A stretch of 64,000 nucleotides of DNA, taken from Nicotiana tabacum. Taxonomy: Eukaryota > Streptophyta > Magnoliopsida > Solanales > Solanaceae. Of this stretch, positions 46,418 through 58,167 are shown one piece after another. A model generated the notes under the pieces. It was not told where the DNA came from, made no database searches, and worked only from the letters and a program-made list of their open reading frames with translations. The translations under genes were made by a program, and so were the position numbers. The stretch covers positions 144,386,948 to 144,450,947 of the forward strand of contig NC_134082.1 in assembly GCF_000715075.1 (NCBI RefSeq). Direction: 5' to 3'. Positions within the stretch are counted from its first letter, which is position 1. Each line of letters starts with the position of its first letter.

Positions 46418-48857
46418 TGTAATAACTCAACCGGTCGTTTTGAGCTCTAGCACGTCATTCAACAGTTTGAGGTCATGAGTAGCTTCACTTCAGGTATTAT
46501 AACTTGTACGCACGGTCAGAATTGACTTTCGAGAAGTTCGGAGATGATTTAGAAAGAGAATTCTCATTTCGGAAGCTTTAAGTTGAAAGAATTGACTAAG
46601 GTTAGATTTTTGAGTAAACGACCTCGGAATCGGGATTCGAAGGTTCTAACAGGTTTGTATGATAATTTCAGACATAGGCATATGTCCGTACTGGGTTTTG
46701 GAAGACTCGAGAATGTTTCGGCGCCTATTATGGAAGCTAGCATTTTGGAAGAATCTCAAAAGTTTGGGTTGAAGTGCATTTCAGTGTTATCAATGTCCGT
46801 TTGGGATTCTGAGTCTGGGAATAGCTCTGTATGGTGATTTTAGTATTGGGAGAATGATCAAAAGTGAATTCGGAGGTCTGTAGGTCCTTTTGGATTCATT
46901 TGGCTAAAGATAGAAATTTGAAGGTTTTTGGGAAGTTTGACCGAGAGTTGACTTTTTGATATCGGGGTCGAATTCCGATTCCATAAGTTGGAGTAGGTCT
47001 GTAATGTCAAATGTGACCTGTGTGCAAAATTTGAAGTCAATCGGGCATGAATTGACAGGTTCGACATCAAATGCAGAAGTTTGAAGTACTAAAGTTCATA
47101 ACGCTTAGATTGGAGGTCTATTCATGATTTTGGCATTGTTTGATATGATTTGAGGCCTCGAGCAAGTCCGCAATGTGTTTTGGGATTGGTTGGCATGATT
47201 GGTTGGGGTCATGGGGGCCTCAGGTGAATTCTGGATGGTTAACGGATCAATTTTGGAATTTGAGGAAGAATTCAGGCAGCTGATATCTGGTGTAACTGCA
47301 CCTGCGAGGTTTTGGCCGCAGGTACGGAGCCGCAGAAGCGGCCAGGAGAGCCGCAAATGCGATTTTGGGCTGGAAGTGTAAGGACCGCAGATGCGGTCAT
47401 CTCGCCACAAAAGCGGGACCGCACCTGCGAGAATTGAGGCGCAGAAGCGGAAAGGGGAGCCCGGAGAGAAACCGCAGGAGCGGTAGAGGGGCCGAATCGG
47501 TGAAACTGCAGAAGCGGTCATGTGACCGCATGTGCAGAATTGCTGGAGGCAGTAAGGTTCTTTAAAATCGGGGGTCTTGGCCATTTTTCTCTTGTTTGGG
47601 CGATTTTTGGAGAGCTTCAAGAGACGTATTTCATCGTCAAACATGAGGTAAGTTAATTTCACCCCTTGTGAGTTAAATACATGGTTTTGTTACGGATTTG
47701 AGCATGAAAACTAGTAGAAACTTGAGGTTTGAGGAAAAACCTAGAAATTTGATATTCTTGGATTTTGTCCACGATTTTGGGTATGGAATTAAGATAAAAT
47801 CATGTATTTAAGTTCGTGAGTTCATGGGTAAACTTTATCTTTGAGAAATTTTGAAATTCATGCATGTGGGCCCAAGGACAATTTTGTCAACTTTTCGATC
47901 GGGATTATGAATTTTTATAAATTGTATTGTAATGAATAATTGAACATATACTAATGGATTTGCATAATTATTGGCTAGTTTTGGATCATTTAGCATCGAT
48001 TCGAGTCTCCGGAAGGGCATGGAATGCCGGTTGTGGATCTTCGGAGCGAGGTGAGTCTCCTTTCTAACCTTGTAAGAAGGAATTTTCCCCATAGGTGAAA
48101 TAATTGGTTATGTGCTTTTATTTGTGGGGACTACGTACGCACGAGGTGACAAGAGTCCGTGCGTAGCTACTATTATATGTAAGTCCGGGTAGTCTAGGAC
48201 CCAAAAGCATGCTATACTTGGAATATTCGTAATCTTGTTGGCAGTTGAATTGCTTAAATCCTATCAAATCGGTAAATGAATTTCAGAAAGGATTAAACTT
48301 CATTTTCTTTAATCGCTAAACAAGAATTCGCTTTTATTTGGATAAACGTTCCCCGATAAATTCTTAATTGGCTGTTTGAGCATGTCTTTCTATGTGTACC
48401 TGCGTCGCATGTATGATTCGCGAGCAGGGTGATTATTTATTTAAATTTGACCGCATCGCATGTATGATTCGCAAGTGGGGTAATAGATGCATCTATGGTT
48501 CGCGCCGTTCGACCCTCGGCAGTGCACATTTTACATTTATGTTGGATCGGGCCGTACGACCTCGGGATGATATGCGCATGCTTGTATTGCTTGCCTGAGA
48601 ATTTTAAATGCTTATAAATCCTTTATTATTTGAGAAGTTGTTTACCTGCTTTCCGGCTTTATGAGTTAAATTTTGCTTTATGAAATCCATGAGTTCCTCA
48701 CACTTTTACTATATTATCATTGGACCATTAGTAAGTATCGAAGTCGACCTCTCGTCTCTACTTCTTCGAGATTAGACGGGATACTCATTGGGTACATGTT
48801 ATTTTCGTACTCATACTACACTTGCTGTGCATTTTTGTTGCTCAGGTTCATATGTGG
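46418..48857 (+). repeat. 3' LTR of the non-coding element, segment 1 of 2
   Basis: Matches 22247-24717 of the 5' LTR with scattered substitutions. The palindrome cluster is at 47290-47545, the TATA-like TTTAAAAT at 47561 and the donor-like GAG|GTAAGTT at 47645. It is interrupted at 48858 by the Athila element. Confidence 0.92.
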
Positions 48858-50298
48858 TGATCATAGGCTAAAAACTCGTGTTTTAGTCATTGTAACAACA
48901 CTTTAATTATTGCATTTTACAAAGGCTTGAGCTTAAATGATAATGAATACTAAATTCATGCTTTATGTCTTGCAGGAAGCTAATCCGACTTAAGAATTTA
49001 ATTTGGGATGAATTTGATTAATTTCGGGCTTTAAAGTATGAGTAAAAGCTAAATAAATCAAGTCGGAATCGTGTTCGGGGGTCGCAAAGCAAGCCAGGAT
49101 AGCAAAACAAATGAAAAAACGAAGCAGCGCAAAAAATTGCACTATCGTGTCGCGTGGGGCATCGCGGCAGTGCAAAATTCTGCGCTGCATTGTTTTGCTC
49201 TGTTAAAATGTATTCTGCCTCTGTCCAATCTATGTACGCGTTGCACGGGGCATTATACAGGGCGTCGCGGACGTGTAAAAATCGCAGAACTACTCTATTT
49301 CGGTCTAAAAAGGGTATAATTGTCAAAACTCATTCTTACACGATTAAAAAGGGTAAAGCAGTCATTATAGAAGTAGCAGACCTGTTTTGAGAGAGAGATA
49401 GAGGAGGAGATCCATCTTGGAGGATCAAAATCAAGAGGAGACAACACTTTGGAGCAAGGATTAAAAGGGTTTTTCTAAACTTTCTTCTAGTATCCATTTA
49501 TTTGATGTTTAAGACTTATATTGTTGATGTTTGTATGAATATGAGTAGCTAAAAACCCAAATAATTTGGGGCTATGGGTGTTAGATGATTATGTTGTTTG
49601 AAGTTTATATTGATGATCTTGAATTTATCGTTAAGGGTTATTTATTTGATTCTGCTGTTAATTATTTTACTGCATAGCTAACAGTGAAATACTATTTACG
49701 AATCTTGAGTTAAACTTGAAAAAGGAAAATCTTGATTGCATATAGAATCAAATAGAACAAGATCTGAATCCTGGCCATCGGGTGAAAGATTAGCGATTAA
49801 GATAGAAATATACTTAATTGTCTTGTTTGGTTGAAAAATAGGAATTGTAAATGCATTTGAGTTAATATTGATGCCATAGAAATATAGGTATTAATTTAAC
49901 TTGAATAGGTGCATAAGAATTCGGCAGATTCTTATTTAATTCTTATGGATATTATCAACACTATAATCAATAACCCGGATAATTCAATAAATCATTCTTA
50001 AGCTAAAAACATAGCATGATCTCTAGCAAGCCCATAACCCTGGAATATCTCTCTTATTAATTGTTAAAAGAAAACTTCATAAGTGGCGTAGTAACTTTGC
50101 GTTGTATTATTGTTTGACTACTAGTTAAATTATAAATTGATTATTTATGTATTTTGTGATGAATTAGCTTGAATCTATAATTGTTTGAGTTTGCATCAGT
50201 TGATAAGTTGATCATAAGTCCTCGTGGAAACGATACTTTACTTATTACTATATTACTTGAAGACCGCGTACATTTGCGTGAGTGTTTTGATCGCAACA
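48858..50298 (+). repeat. 5' LTR of the Athila element
   Basis: 1441 bp, TGATCATAGGC to GATCGCAACA. Contains a hairpin-forming GC-rich block (49131-49260, TTGCACT...AGTGCAA) and a TATA-like GGGTATAATTG (about 49311). Closely matches 56761-58167, with a few short indels. Confidence 0.93.
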
Positions 50299-50304
50299 AG
50301 TTTT

Positions 50305-50322
50305 TGGCACCGTTGTCGGGGA
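50305..50322 (+). promoter_or_regulatory. Primer-binding site of the Athila element
   Basis: TGGCACCGTTGTCGGGGA, six bases after the LTR. It differs at two positions from the TGGCGCCGTTGCCGGGGA form that I recall for Athila (tRNA-Asp); both are G-to-A or C-to-T changes. Confidence 0.85.
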
Positions 50323-50424
50323 CTTGGAAATTAACTACTTGACTGAGTTAAACTTTTATCAGCTATTGGTTTAAGCATTAATTTTTAGTTCACTTTGTTT
50401 GTGTCACGCAGGCTCTTCTCTTGA

Positions 50425-51959
50425 ATGCGGAGGAGTAGAAGCACAAGCAATCTCTTCCCTCTTGATCCTGAAATTGAAAGAACACTTTATAGAGCAAGGA
50501 AGGAGTTGGAAGCTAGATACAAAACATAAAGAGAGTTGGACATCTTAGTTCAACCACAGCCAACAGTGATGGCAGGTAATGGAGGGCGTCCGGTGATAGA
50601 AGCTGCAAGGCCAAATCTTGCTAATATGACTCAAGCTATTATGAAGCCTGATATCACTGGTCACTTTGAGCTTAAACAGTACATGGTATAGCTGATTCAG
50701 TCCACTGGGCAATATGTAGGTCTATCTCATGAAGACCCGCAGAGGCACATTCAGAATTTTTTGGAAATCACGGATACTTACAACTATCCAAATGTTTCCA
50801 AGGACTATGTCAGGCTGACCTTGTTTCCTTTTTCATTGTTGAGGGAAGCTAAAGAATGGTTGCATAAGGAGCCTGCTAATTCAATCCATACTTGGGATGA
50901 CTTAGAAAAGAAATTCTTAATCAAGGTTTTCCCCACTAAAAAGACAAAGTGTTTGCGGAGCCAGATTCTTGGGTTTCAACAAGGGGATGGTGAGACTCTT
51001 CGCCAAGCTTGGGAAAGATACAAGAAACTACTCCGAGACTGTCCGCATCATTGTCAAACTGATGAGGTATTGGGCCATACTTTTGTTGATGGATTAGATG
51101 AGACTTCAAAGATGAATCTTGATTCAGCTTGTGGAGGTAGTTGCATGGCGAGACCATATAGTGAAATACAACTTCTGCTAAACAACTTCACTGCTAATGA
51201 TCATAATTGGCAAGGTGAGGGAGAACCAAGGAGAGCAATGAAATAGAAAGCAGCAGGGGTACTTGAACTTGATGACTTTTCCGCCATGAGAGCAGATATA
51301 GCAAAATTGGCAAATCAAATGAATAGAATGACAATGAACTAGACACAACAAATGCAACATGTTCAACAAATGTTGATTTGTTGTGAAATGTATGGTGACA
51401 ATCACACTAGTGATATATGTCCAACGAATCCTGAATCTATTTATTATGTGGGACAACAAAGCAGAGGTCCGATGAACCAATAGGCAAAATATGGGAACAC
51501 TTACAATGCAAATTGGAGGAATCATCCTAATTTCTCTTAGGGTGGAAATCAATCAAATCAGAATCAATATAGACCCAAAGAAAATTTTAATCAACCTCAA
51601 AGGCCACCCCAGCAGGTAGAAGAAAGTACAAGTGATTTGTTGAAGAAATTGTTGCATGACAATCAACAACTTAGAACTGATTTCAGAAATCTGGAAAGGC
51701 AAATGGGACAGCTAGCTGCAAATCAAAACACAAGACCTGCAGGTGCTCTTCCAAGTGATACAGAGAAAAATCCGCAAGTCAGTGCAATTACACTTAGAAC
51801 TGAAAGGGAATTAGAAGGAATTCCAAAGAAGAGAAAAGACAAGCTTATACCTGAGGGTGAATTGATTCACAAAGCAACACAGGAAGCAAATAAAGATGAT
51901 ACAGTTTCAGCGCCTGTGAATGTTCCAAGGCCACCACCACCTTTTCCACAAAGATTGTA
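50425..51959 (+). pseudogene. gag: gag pseudogene of the Athila element
   Basis: Frame 1 from the ATG at 50425. The capsid region is clear (VRLTLFPFSLLREAKEWL near 50811, TWDDLEKKFLIKVFP near 50899, LRQAWERYKKLLRDCPHH near 50998). A zinc-knuckle remnant CEMYGDNHTSDIC at 51382-51420 has its second Cys changed to Tyr. A Gln-rich and Pro-rich tail follows. In-frame stops are mostly TAG in Gln-like contexts (such as KAAG after AMK at 51244, or TQQMQ after MN at 51340). The frame continues into protease. Confidence 0.87.
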
Positions 51960-52620
51960 GAAAAAGAATGATGATAGCATGTTCAACAAATTTCTCTCTA
52001 TGTTGAGTTAGATTCAATTGAATATTCCGTTGGTAGATGTGATTTGTGAAATTCCAAAGTATGCCAAGTACATAAAAGATATTGTGGCTAACAAGAGGAG
52101 ATTGACTAAATTTGAAACAGTTGCACTTAATGAGGAGTGCACTTCAAGGGTCCAAAATAAGCTTCCTCAAAAGCTTAAGGATCCTGGCAGCTTTACTATC
52201 CCTGTGAGAATAGGTATTGTTGATGTAAGCCATGCACTTTGTGATTTGGGAGCGAGCATAAATTTGATGCCATTGCCTTTGTACAAAATATTGGGTCTGT
52301 GAGCCCCAAAACCCACCACGGTGATGTTACAACTAGCAGACAGGTCCATATCTTACCCGGTTGATTGAAGATGTACTGCTGAAAATTAAGAAATTTATTT
52401 TCCCGGTTGATTTCATTATCTTAGATTTTGAAGCAGATGAAAAGGTTCCTATTATATTGGGAAGACCTCTTTTGGCTACAGGTGATGCTATAATTAAAGT
52501 AAGAGAAGGAAAAATGATCATGAGAGTTGACAATGAGGAGGTTGTTTTTAATGTATACAAAGCAATTCAACTTCCTCGCCATTATGAAGAATTGTTTGTG
52601 ATATCTGTCATGGAGATGGA
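51960..52620 (+). pseudogene. pro: Aspartic protease pseudogene (Athila)
   Basis: The active site is in ALCDLGASINLMPLPLYKIL, catalytic Asp codon at 52242. The D-L-G-A variant is the usual Athila form. The frame is closed by a TGA at 52300, and a small deletion near 52355 moves the downstream part (IILGRPLLATGDAIIKV, about 52452) into frame 2. It would process Gag-Pol. Confidence 0.82.
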
Positions 52621-53990
52621 TGAGCAACTTATTGCCCCAAGTGTATATTTGAAGGATTCTTTAGAGAAAGCAATTGTGTTGTTCGAGAGTTTGGAGATTA
52701 ATGATGGGGTTGAAGAGATGAAGCATATTTTGAATGCATCATGTGAATATATGAAAGGTTTAAATCCCTTTGAATCTTTGAACAGGCCAAATGGTCCTCC
52801 TCCGAAGCCATCAATTGAAAAAGCTCCAAAATTGGAACTAAAGCCTTTACCTTCTCACCTTTATTATGCTTATTTGGGTAGTTCTGATACGTTACATGCT
52901 ATTATTTCTTCTGACTTGTCTGAATTGCAGGAGGAAAAATTGCTGAGAGTACTACGTGAGCATAAAAGAGCAATTGGGTGGACAATGTCTGACATAAGAG
53001 GTATTAGTCCAGCTTTTTGCATGCATAAAATTCTCATGGAGGAAGGACACAAGCCGAGCATAGAACAACAATGCCGCCTAAATCCCAACATGAAAGAGGT
53101 GGTAAGAAAAGAAGTGATTAAATGGCTTGATGCAGGTATTGTATTTCTAATCTCTGATAGCAAATGGGTAAGTCCAGTCCAATGTGTTCCAAAGAAAGGA
53201 GGAATGACTGTAGTGACAAATGAAAACAATGATCTGATTCCCATACGAACTGTTACTGGGTGGAGGATTTGCATAGATTATAGAAGATTGAATAATGACA
53301 CCCGAAAAGACCATTTTTCTCTCCCCTTTATTGACCAAAGGCTTGATAGATTAGTTGGGCAAGAATACTACTATTTTTTGGATGGCTACTCGGGATATAA
53401 TCAGATTGTTATAGCCTCAGAGGACCAAAAGAAGACCATATGCATTTAAAAGAATATTTGGTCTTTGTAATGCACGTGCGACTTTTCAAAGGTGTATGAT
53501 GGCTATTTTTACTGATATGGTTGAAAGATTTGTGGAAGTATTTATGGATGATTTTTCTGTATTTGGATGTTCTTTTGATGAATGTTTAATGAATCTTGAC
53601 AAGGTACTTTCTAGGTGTAAAGAAACAAATTTGGTACTGAATTGGGAAAAATGTCGTTTTATGGTAAGAGAAGGTATAGTCCTAGGGCACAAAGTGTCCA
53701 AGAACGGATTGCAGGTAGATAAAGCAAAGGTGGAAGCAATTGAAAAATTACCTCCACTGACATTAGTTAGAGGCATTTGCAGTTTCTTGGGCCATACAGG
53801 TTTTTATCGTCGTTTCATTAAAGATTTTTCAAAAATTTTATCTCCTTTGTGCAGGCTTCTTGAGAAAGATACTTCCTTCAAGTTTGATGATACTTGTCTG
53901 AAAGCATTTGATGAGCTAAAAAGAAGATTAGTTACTGCACCAATTATCATTGCTCCAGATTGGAAACTTCCATTTGAGTTGATGTATGAT
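52621..53990 (+). pseudogene. Reverse transcriptase pseudogene (Athila)
   Basis: Frame 2 is open for 362 codons (52361-53449) and holds the N-terminal half of RT (SPVQCVPKKGGMTVV near 53169, WRICIDYRRLN near 53260, FLDGYSGYNQI near 53375). Near 53440 about seven codons (the stretch just before PYAFKR) are missing with a net frame change, and RT continues in frame 3 with the catalytic F-M-D-D at 53541-53552 and GFYRRFIKDFSKI near 53800. It is a dead enzyme with a diagnostic internal deletion. Confidence 0.87.
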
Positions 53991-54330
53991 GCAAGTGATA
54001 TAGCCATTGGAGCAGTTTTGGGGTAGCAGAAGGAGAAAATCTTTTATTCCATTCATTATGCGAGCAGAACTCTTAATCCAACTCAAATGAATTACACTAT
54101 TGCTGAAAAAGAGTTGCTTGCAGTAGTATGGGCATTTGATAAGTTCAGGTCCTATCTAGTGGGAACCAAAGTCATAGTTTACACAGATCACTCAGCTATC
54201 AGGTATTTATTTGCAAAGAATGATGTCAAGCCAAGGTTAATTCGATGGGTTCTTCTTTTGTAGGAATTTGATTTAGAGATTCGAGATCAAAAAGGGACAG
54301 AGAATCAGATTGCAGATCACTTATCCAGGT
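53991..54330 (+). pseudogene. RNase H domain pseudogene (Athila)
   Basis: Same frame as the second RT half: MYDASDIAIGAVLG before a TAG at 54024, then [30 protein letters not shown] and ADHLSRLEN. A second TAG interrupts at 54261 between LLL and EFDLE, a position where Gln is expected. Catalytic Asp and Glu residues are present. Confidence 0.84.
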
Positions 54331-55706
54331 TGGAAAATCGATGCCATGTCACTGAAGGAGAATCAATCAAAGAAACATTTCCTAACGAACATTTGCTAGC
54401 CATCACTTCGGATGAAACCCCATGGTATGTTGATTATGTGGATTTTATTGCAAGTGGGGTGACTCTACCAGAATTCATAGCTGATCATAGAAGAAGATTC
54501 TTACATGATGTGAGATTCTACATATGGGACGAACCTTTTCTATACAAGCAATGCGCAGATCAATTGGTAAGCAGGTGTGTCCCTGAGGAGGAGTTGAATG
54601 CAATATTGCATGACTGTCATGCTTCTCTTTATGGAGGTCATCATGGTGGAGACAGAATGGCACAAAAGGTTTTGCAATCAAGTTTTTACTGGCCAAAATT
54701 GTTTAAAGATGCACATGCTTTAGTTAAAAATTGTGACAGGTGTCAAAGAACAGGTACAATCACGAAGAGAAACGAGATGCCTTTGCAAAATATTTTGGCA
54801 GTAGAGCTCTTTGATGTCTGGGGAATTGATTTCATAGGACCATTTCCATATTCGAATGGGCACAGATACATTTTGCTTGGAGTCGATTATGTGTCTAAGT
54901 GGGTTGAGGCCATTGCTCTTCCTACTAATGATGCAAAGGTAGTGGTAAAATTTGTAAAGAAGCACATTTTCACACGCTTTGGAACTCCAAGGGTGTTGAT
55001 AAGTGATGGAGGAACACACTTTTGTAACAAATTGTTGAAAAATGTTCTAGAAAAATATGGGGTAAGACACAAGGTTGCTACTGCATACCACTCTCAAACT
55101 AGTGGTCAAGTTTAAGTGTCAAACAGAGAAGTAAAACAGATTTTGGAGAAAATAGTGAGTGCAAATAGGAAAGATTGGTCCGGTAAGTTAGAAGATGCAT
55201 TGTAGGCTTACCGAACTGCATACAAGACTCCAATAGGTACTTCTCCATACATGTTGGTTTATGGAAAGGCATGTCATTTGCCCGTTGAGCTAGAACACAA
55301 AGCTTATTGGGCAATCAAAAAGCTAAATATGGATATGGACTTAACCGGTGAAAAAAGACTGCTACAACTCAATGAACTTGATGAGTTTCGTTTGCATGCT
55401 TATGAAAATTCCAAGTTATATAAAGAACAGACCAAGATGTGGCATGACAAGCACATCCAACATCGTGAGTTTGAGCCGGGTCAAGAAGTTCTCTTGTTTA
55501 ATTCAAGGCTAAAGCTTTTTCCTGGAAAGCTTAAGTCTCGTTGGGCAGGCCCTTTCCTTGTGGTAAGTGTGACTCCTCATGGAACAGTTGAATTGCGGGA
55601 CATAAATTCAAGTGGTACTTTCTTGGTAAATGGGCAGCGAATAAAACACTATTGGGGTGGTGATATTAAACGTCACAAGACCTCGGTAGATTTGGTTGAT
55701 GGCTGA
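54331..55706 (+). pseudogene. Integrase pseudogene with stop at the catalytic Glu (Athila)
   Basis: Open for 261 codons: HHCC domain (CHASLYGGHHGG to CDRCQR, 54614-54744), first core Asp in WGIDFIGPF near 54822, second Asp in ISDGGTHF at 55005. Exactly 36 codons later, where D-D-35-E integrases carry the Glu, there is a TAA (55113-55115) in the context SGQV-stop-VSNRE. The frame then runs through another TAG near 55203 and a C-terminal open segment ([18 protein letters not shown] near 55486) to the terminal stop at 55704. Confidence 0.88.
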
Positions 55707-56747
55707 TGAAGTGTTGAGTCGTGCCGCGACATTAAATTAGGTGCTTGTTGGGAGGCAACCCAATGACTAACATCATTAACTTCTAATTGTAGTTTAGAAA
55801 TATTAGATTTTAGATGTTATAATGTTTGTAGTCAGGTACAAGTATGAATTTGGCATAAAATCAGTATACAATGATGTAGGGGGTAAATTGTGAGCTAAAA
55901 ATCGAAAAATAGGCTAACTCTATGAAAAATTGGCCTACCGCGTCGCATGGGGCATCATGCCACACACCGCACCAGGCAAAATTGCATAGAGGAGGCAGAA
56001 TACAAAATTTTTGGAGCAACTGGGATTTTTGGCCTACCGCGCGGCGGGTGTGCCGCAGGGGGCACCGCGGTAGGCCATTTGTTTTTTAAAAAAATTAAAA
56101 AATAATACATATATATATAAGAGATAGATTTTCTTTAGTAACATCCCCGAGCTTATGGTGCTTAAAGAGAATGAGATTTGTTGTTATTATGTAAAACCTC
56201 AAAAAGGTTGGAGATGGTTTAACATAAGAGTGATGCTGAAATTATGAAATGAAATGGTGTATGTATGGAAGTGCTTAAAGAGGTGTAGCTACTACATTCT
56301 ATATTTATCATACTCTTCCTCAGCCTGCATTACAACCAATTAAAGTCCTATTTGATCCTTGATTGAATAAGCTCAATTAGTAGAGTATTACACTAGGGGC
56401 AAGCATATGGTATGTCATCTGTTGCACATGAATTTCAATTCTGAGAGTGAGTTAGTTCTTCCTATTTTGAGTTCCTAAATATTCTTGAATATTAATTTTG
56501 AGAGGAACTAGTCTATATTAGTTGTGGGAGGGCACATGATTTGTATAAGCAAGGAAACGTTTTGACCTTTGTGTTAGAGTAAGTAAGCAAGTTATGAAAA
56601 TGTGTGGCACTTGCGAGTCATGTCTTAAGGTTGAAATATTATGAATTGGTATTTGAGTGTCGGCATGTGTTGTTAGAAAAATAATTTGATAAAAAGGTCG
56701 CCCTTATGTGAAATATATGTTAATTGCTCGAGGACGAGCAATGGTTT
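55707..56747 (+). other. 3' untranslated region of the Athila element
   Basis: No env-like frame. A typical Athila phrase (GGGAGGCAACCCAA near 55749) follows the polyprotein. GC-rich palindromes stand out at 55932-56076 in otherwise AT-rich DNA. A tRNA-like A-box phrase at 56370 is considered coincidental. Confidence 0.65.
55932..56076 (+). repeat. GC-rich inverted repeat in the Athila 3' region
   Basis: GGCCTACCGCG at 56031-56041 is the exact complement of CGCGGTAGGCC at 56066-56076, with a 24-bp GC-rich loop. A partial copy, GGCCTACCGCG followed by a GTCGCATGGGGCATC phrase, lies at 55932. The words resemble the GC block of the LTR (ACCGCGTGGGGCACCGCG near 57055). Confidence 0.87.
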
Positions 56748-56760
56748 AAGTGTGGAGTAT
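56748..56760 (+). promoter_or_regulatory. Polypurine-like tract of the Athila element
   Basis: AAGTGTGGAGTAT precedes the 3' LTR start TGATCATAGG. It is purine-rich but interrupted, as often in Athila. Confidence 0.6.
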
Positions 56761-58167
56761 TGATCATAGGCTAAAAACTCGTGTTTTAGTCGTTGTAACA
56801 ACACTTTAATTATTGTATTTTACAAAGATTTGAGCTTAAATGATAATGAATTGTACTAAATTCATATTTTATGTCTTGCAGGAAGCTAATCCGACTTAAG
56901 AATTTAATTTGGGATGAATTTGATTAATTTGGGGCTTTGAAGTCTGAGTAAAAGCTAAATAAATCAAGTCGGGATCGTGTTCGGGGGTCGCAAAGCAAGC
57001 CGGGATAGCAAAACAAATGAAAAAATGAAGCAACGCAAAAAATTGCACTGCCGCACCGCGTGGGGCACCGCGACAGTGCAAAATTCTGCGCTACATTGTT
57101 TTGCTCCATTAAAATGTATTCTTCCTCTGTCCAATCTATGTACGCGTTGCACGGGGCGTCGTGAACGTGAAAATCACAGAACTACTCTATTTCGGTCTAA
57201 AAAGGGTATAATTGTCAAAACTCATTCCTACACGATTAAAAAGAGTAAAGCAGCCATTATTGAAGTAGCAGATCTGTTTTGAGAGAGAGATAGAGGAGGA
57301 GATCCATCTTGGAGGATCAAAATCAAGAGACAACACTTTGGAGCAAGGATTAAAAGAGTTTTTCTAAACTTTCGTCTAGTATCTATTTATTTGATAATTA
57401 AGACTTATATTGTTGATGTTTGTATGAATATGAGTAGCTAAAAACCCAAATATTCTGGGGTTATGGGTATTAGATGATTATGTTGTTTGAAGCTTAGATT
57501 GATGATCTTGAATTTATCGTTAAGGGTTGTTTATTTGATTCTGTTGTTAATTATTTTACTGTGTAGCTAACAGTGAAATACTATTTACGAATCTTGAGTT
57601 AAACTTGAAAAAGGAAATTCTTGATTGCATATAGAATCAAATAGAGCAAGATCTGGATCCTGGGCATCGGGTGAAAGATTCGCGATTAAGATAGAACTAT
57701 ACTTAATTGCCTTGTTTGGTTGAGAAATAGGATTTGTAAATGCATTTGAGTTAATATTAATACCATAGAAATATAGGTATTAATTTAACTTGAATAGGCG
57801 CATAAGAAATCGACAGATTCTTATGGGTATTATTAACCCTATAATCAATAACCCAGATAATTCAATAAATCATTCTTAAGCTAAAAGCGTAGCATGATCT
57901 CTAGCAAGCCCATAACCCAGGAATATCTCTCTTATTAATTGTTAAAAGAAAACTTCATAAGTGGTGTAGTAACTTTGCGTTGTTTTATTGTTTGACTATT
58001 TGTAAATTGGTTATTTATGTATTTTGTGATGAATAAGCTTGAATCGATAATTGTTTGAGTTTGCATCAGTTGATAAGTTGATCATAAGTCCTCGTGGGAA
58101 CGATACTTTCTTATTACTATATTACTTGAAGATCGCGTACAGTTGCGTGAGTGTTTTGGTCACAACA
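56761..58167 (+). repeat. 3' LTR of the Athila element
   Basis: 1407 bp, TGATCATAGGC to GGTCACAACA, aligning with 48858-50298. The GC block at 57043-57081 can form a hairpin with arms TTGCACTG and CAGTGCAA. Confidence 0.93.

Larger units (their letters stand above)
48858..58167 (+). mobile_element. Athila-clade Ty3/gypsy element, complete ends, dead polyprotein
   Basis: A 9.3-kb element with LTRs of 1441 and 1407 bp (TGATCATAGG to CAACA), a TGGCACCGTTGTCGGGGA primer site, one gag-pol frame set and a polypurine tract. The flanking 5-mers TGTGG and AGTGG match at four of five positions, and the host LTR reads across from CATATGTGG to CTAGTGGCATAG. The protease motif DLGASINLMP and the Asp-tRNA-like primer site place it in Athila. 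No env-like frame is seen after integrase. Confidence 0.93.

Noticed and set aside
56366..56440. tRNA-like A-box (AAGCTCAATTAG) and a weak B-box (TTTCAATTC)
   Set aside because: The arms cannot be paired into a cloverleaf, the A-to-B spacing is about 60 bases, and there is no tail or duplication suggesting a SINE. Probably chance.
55707..56747. Possible env-like gene after Athila integrase
   Set aside because: Some Athila elements carry one, but no frame of useful length or membrane segment is present here.
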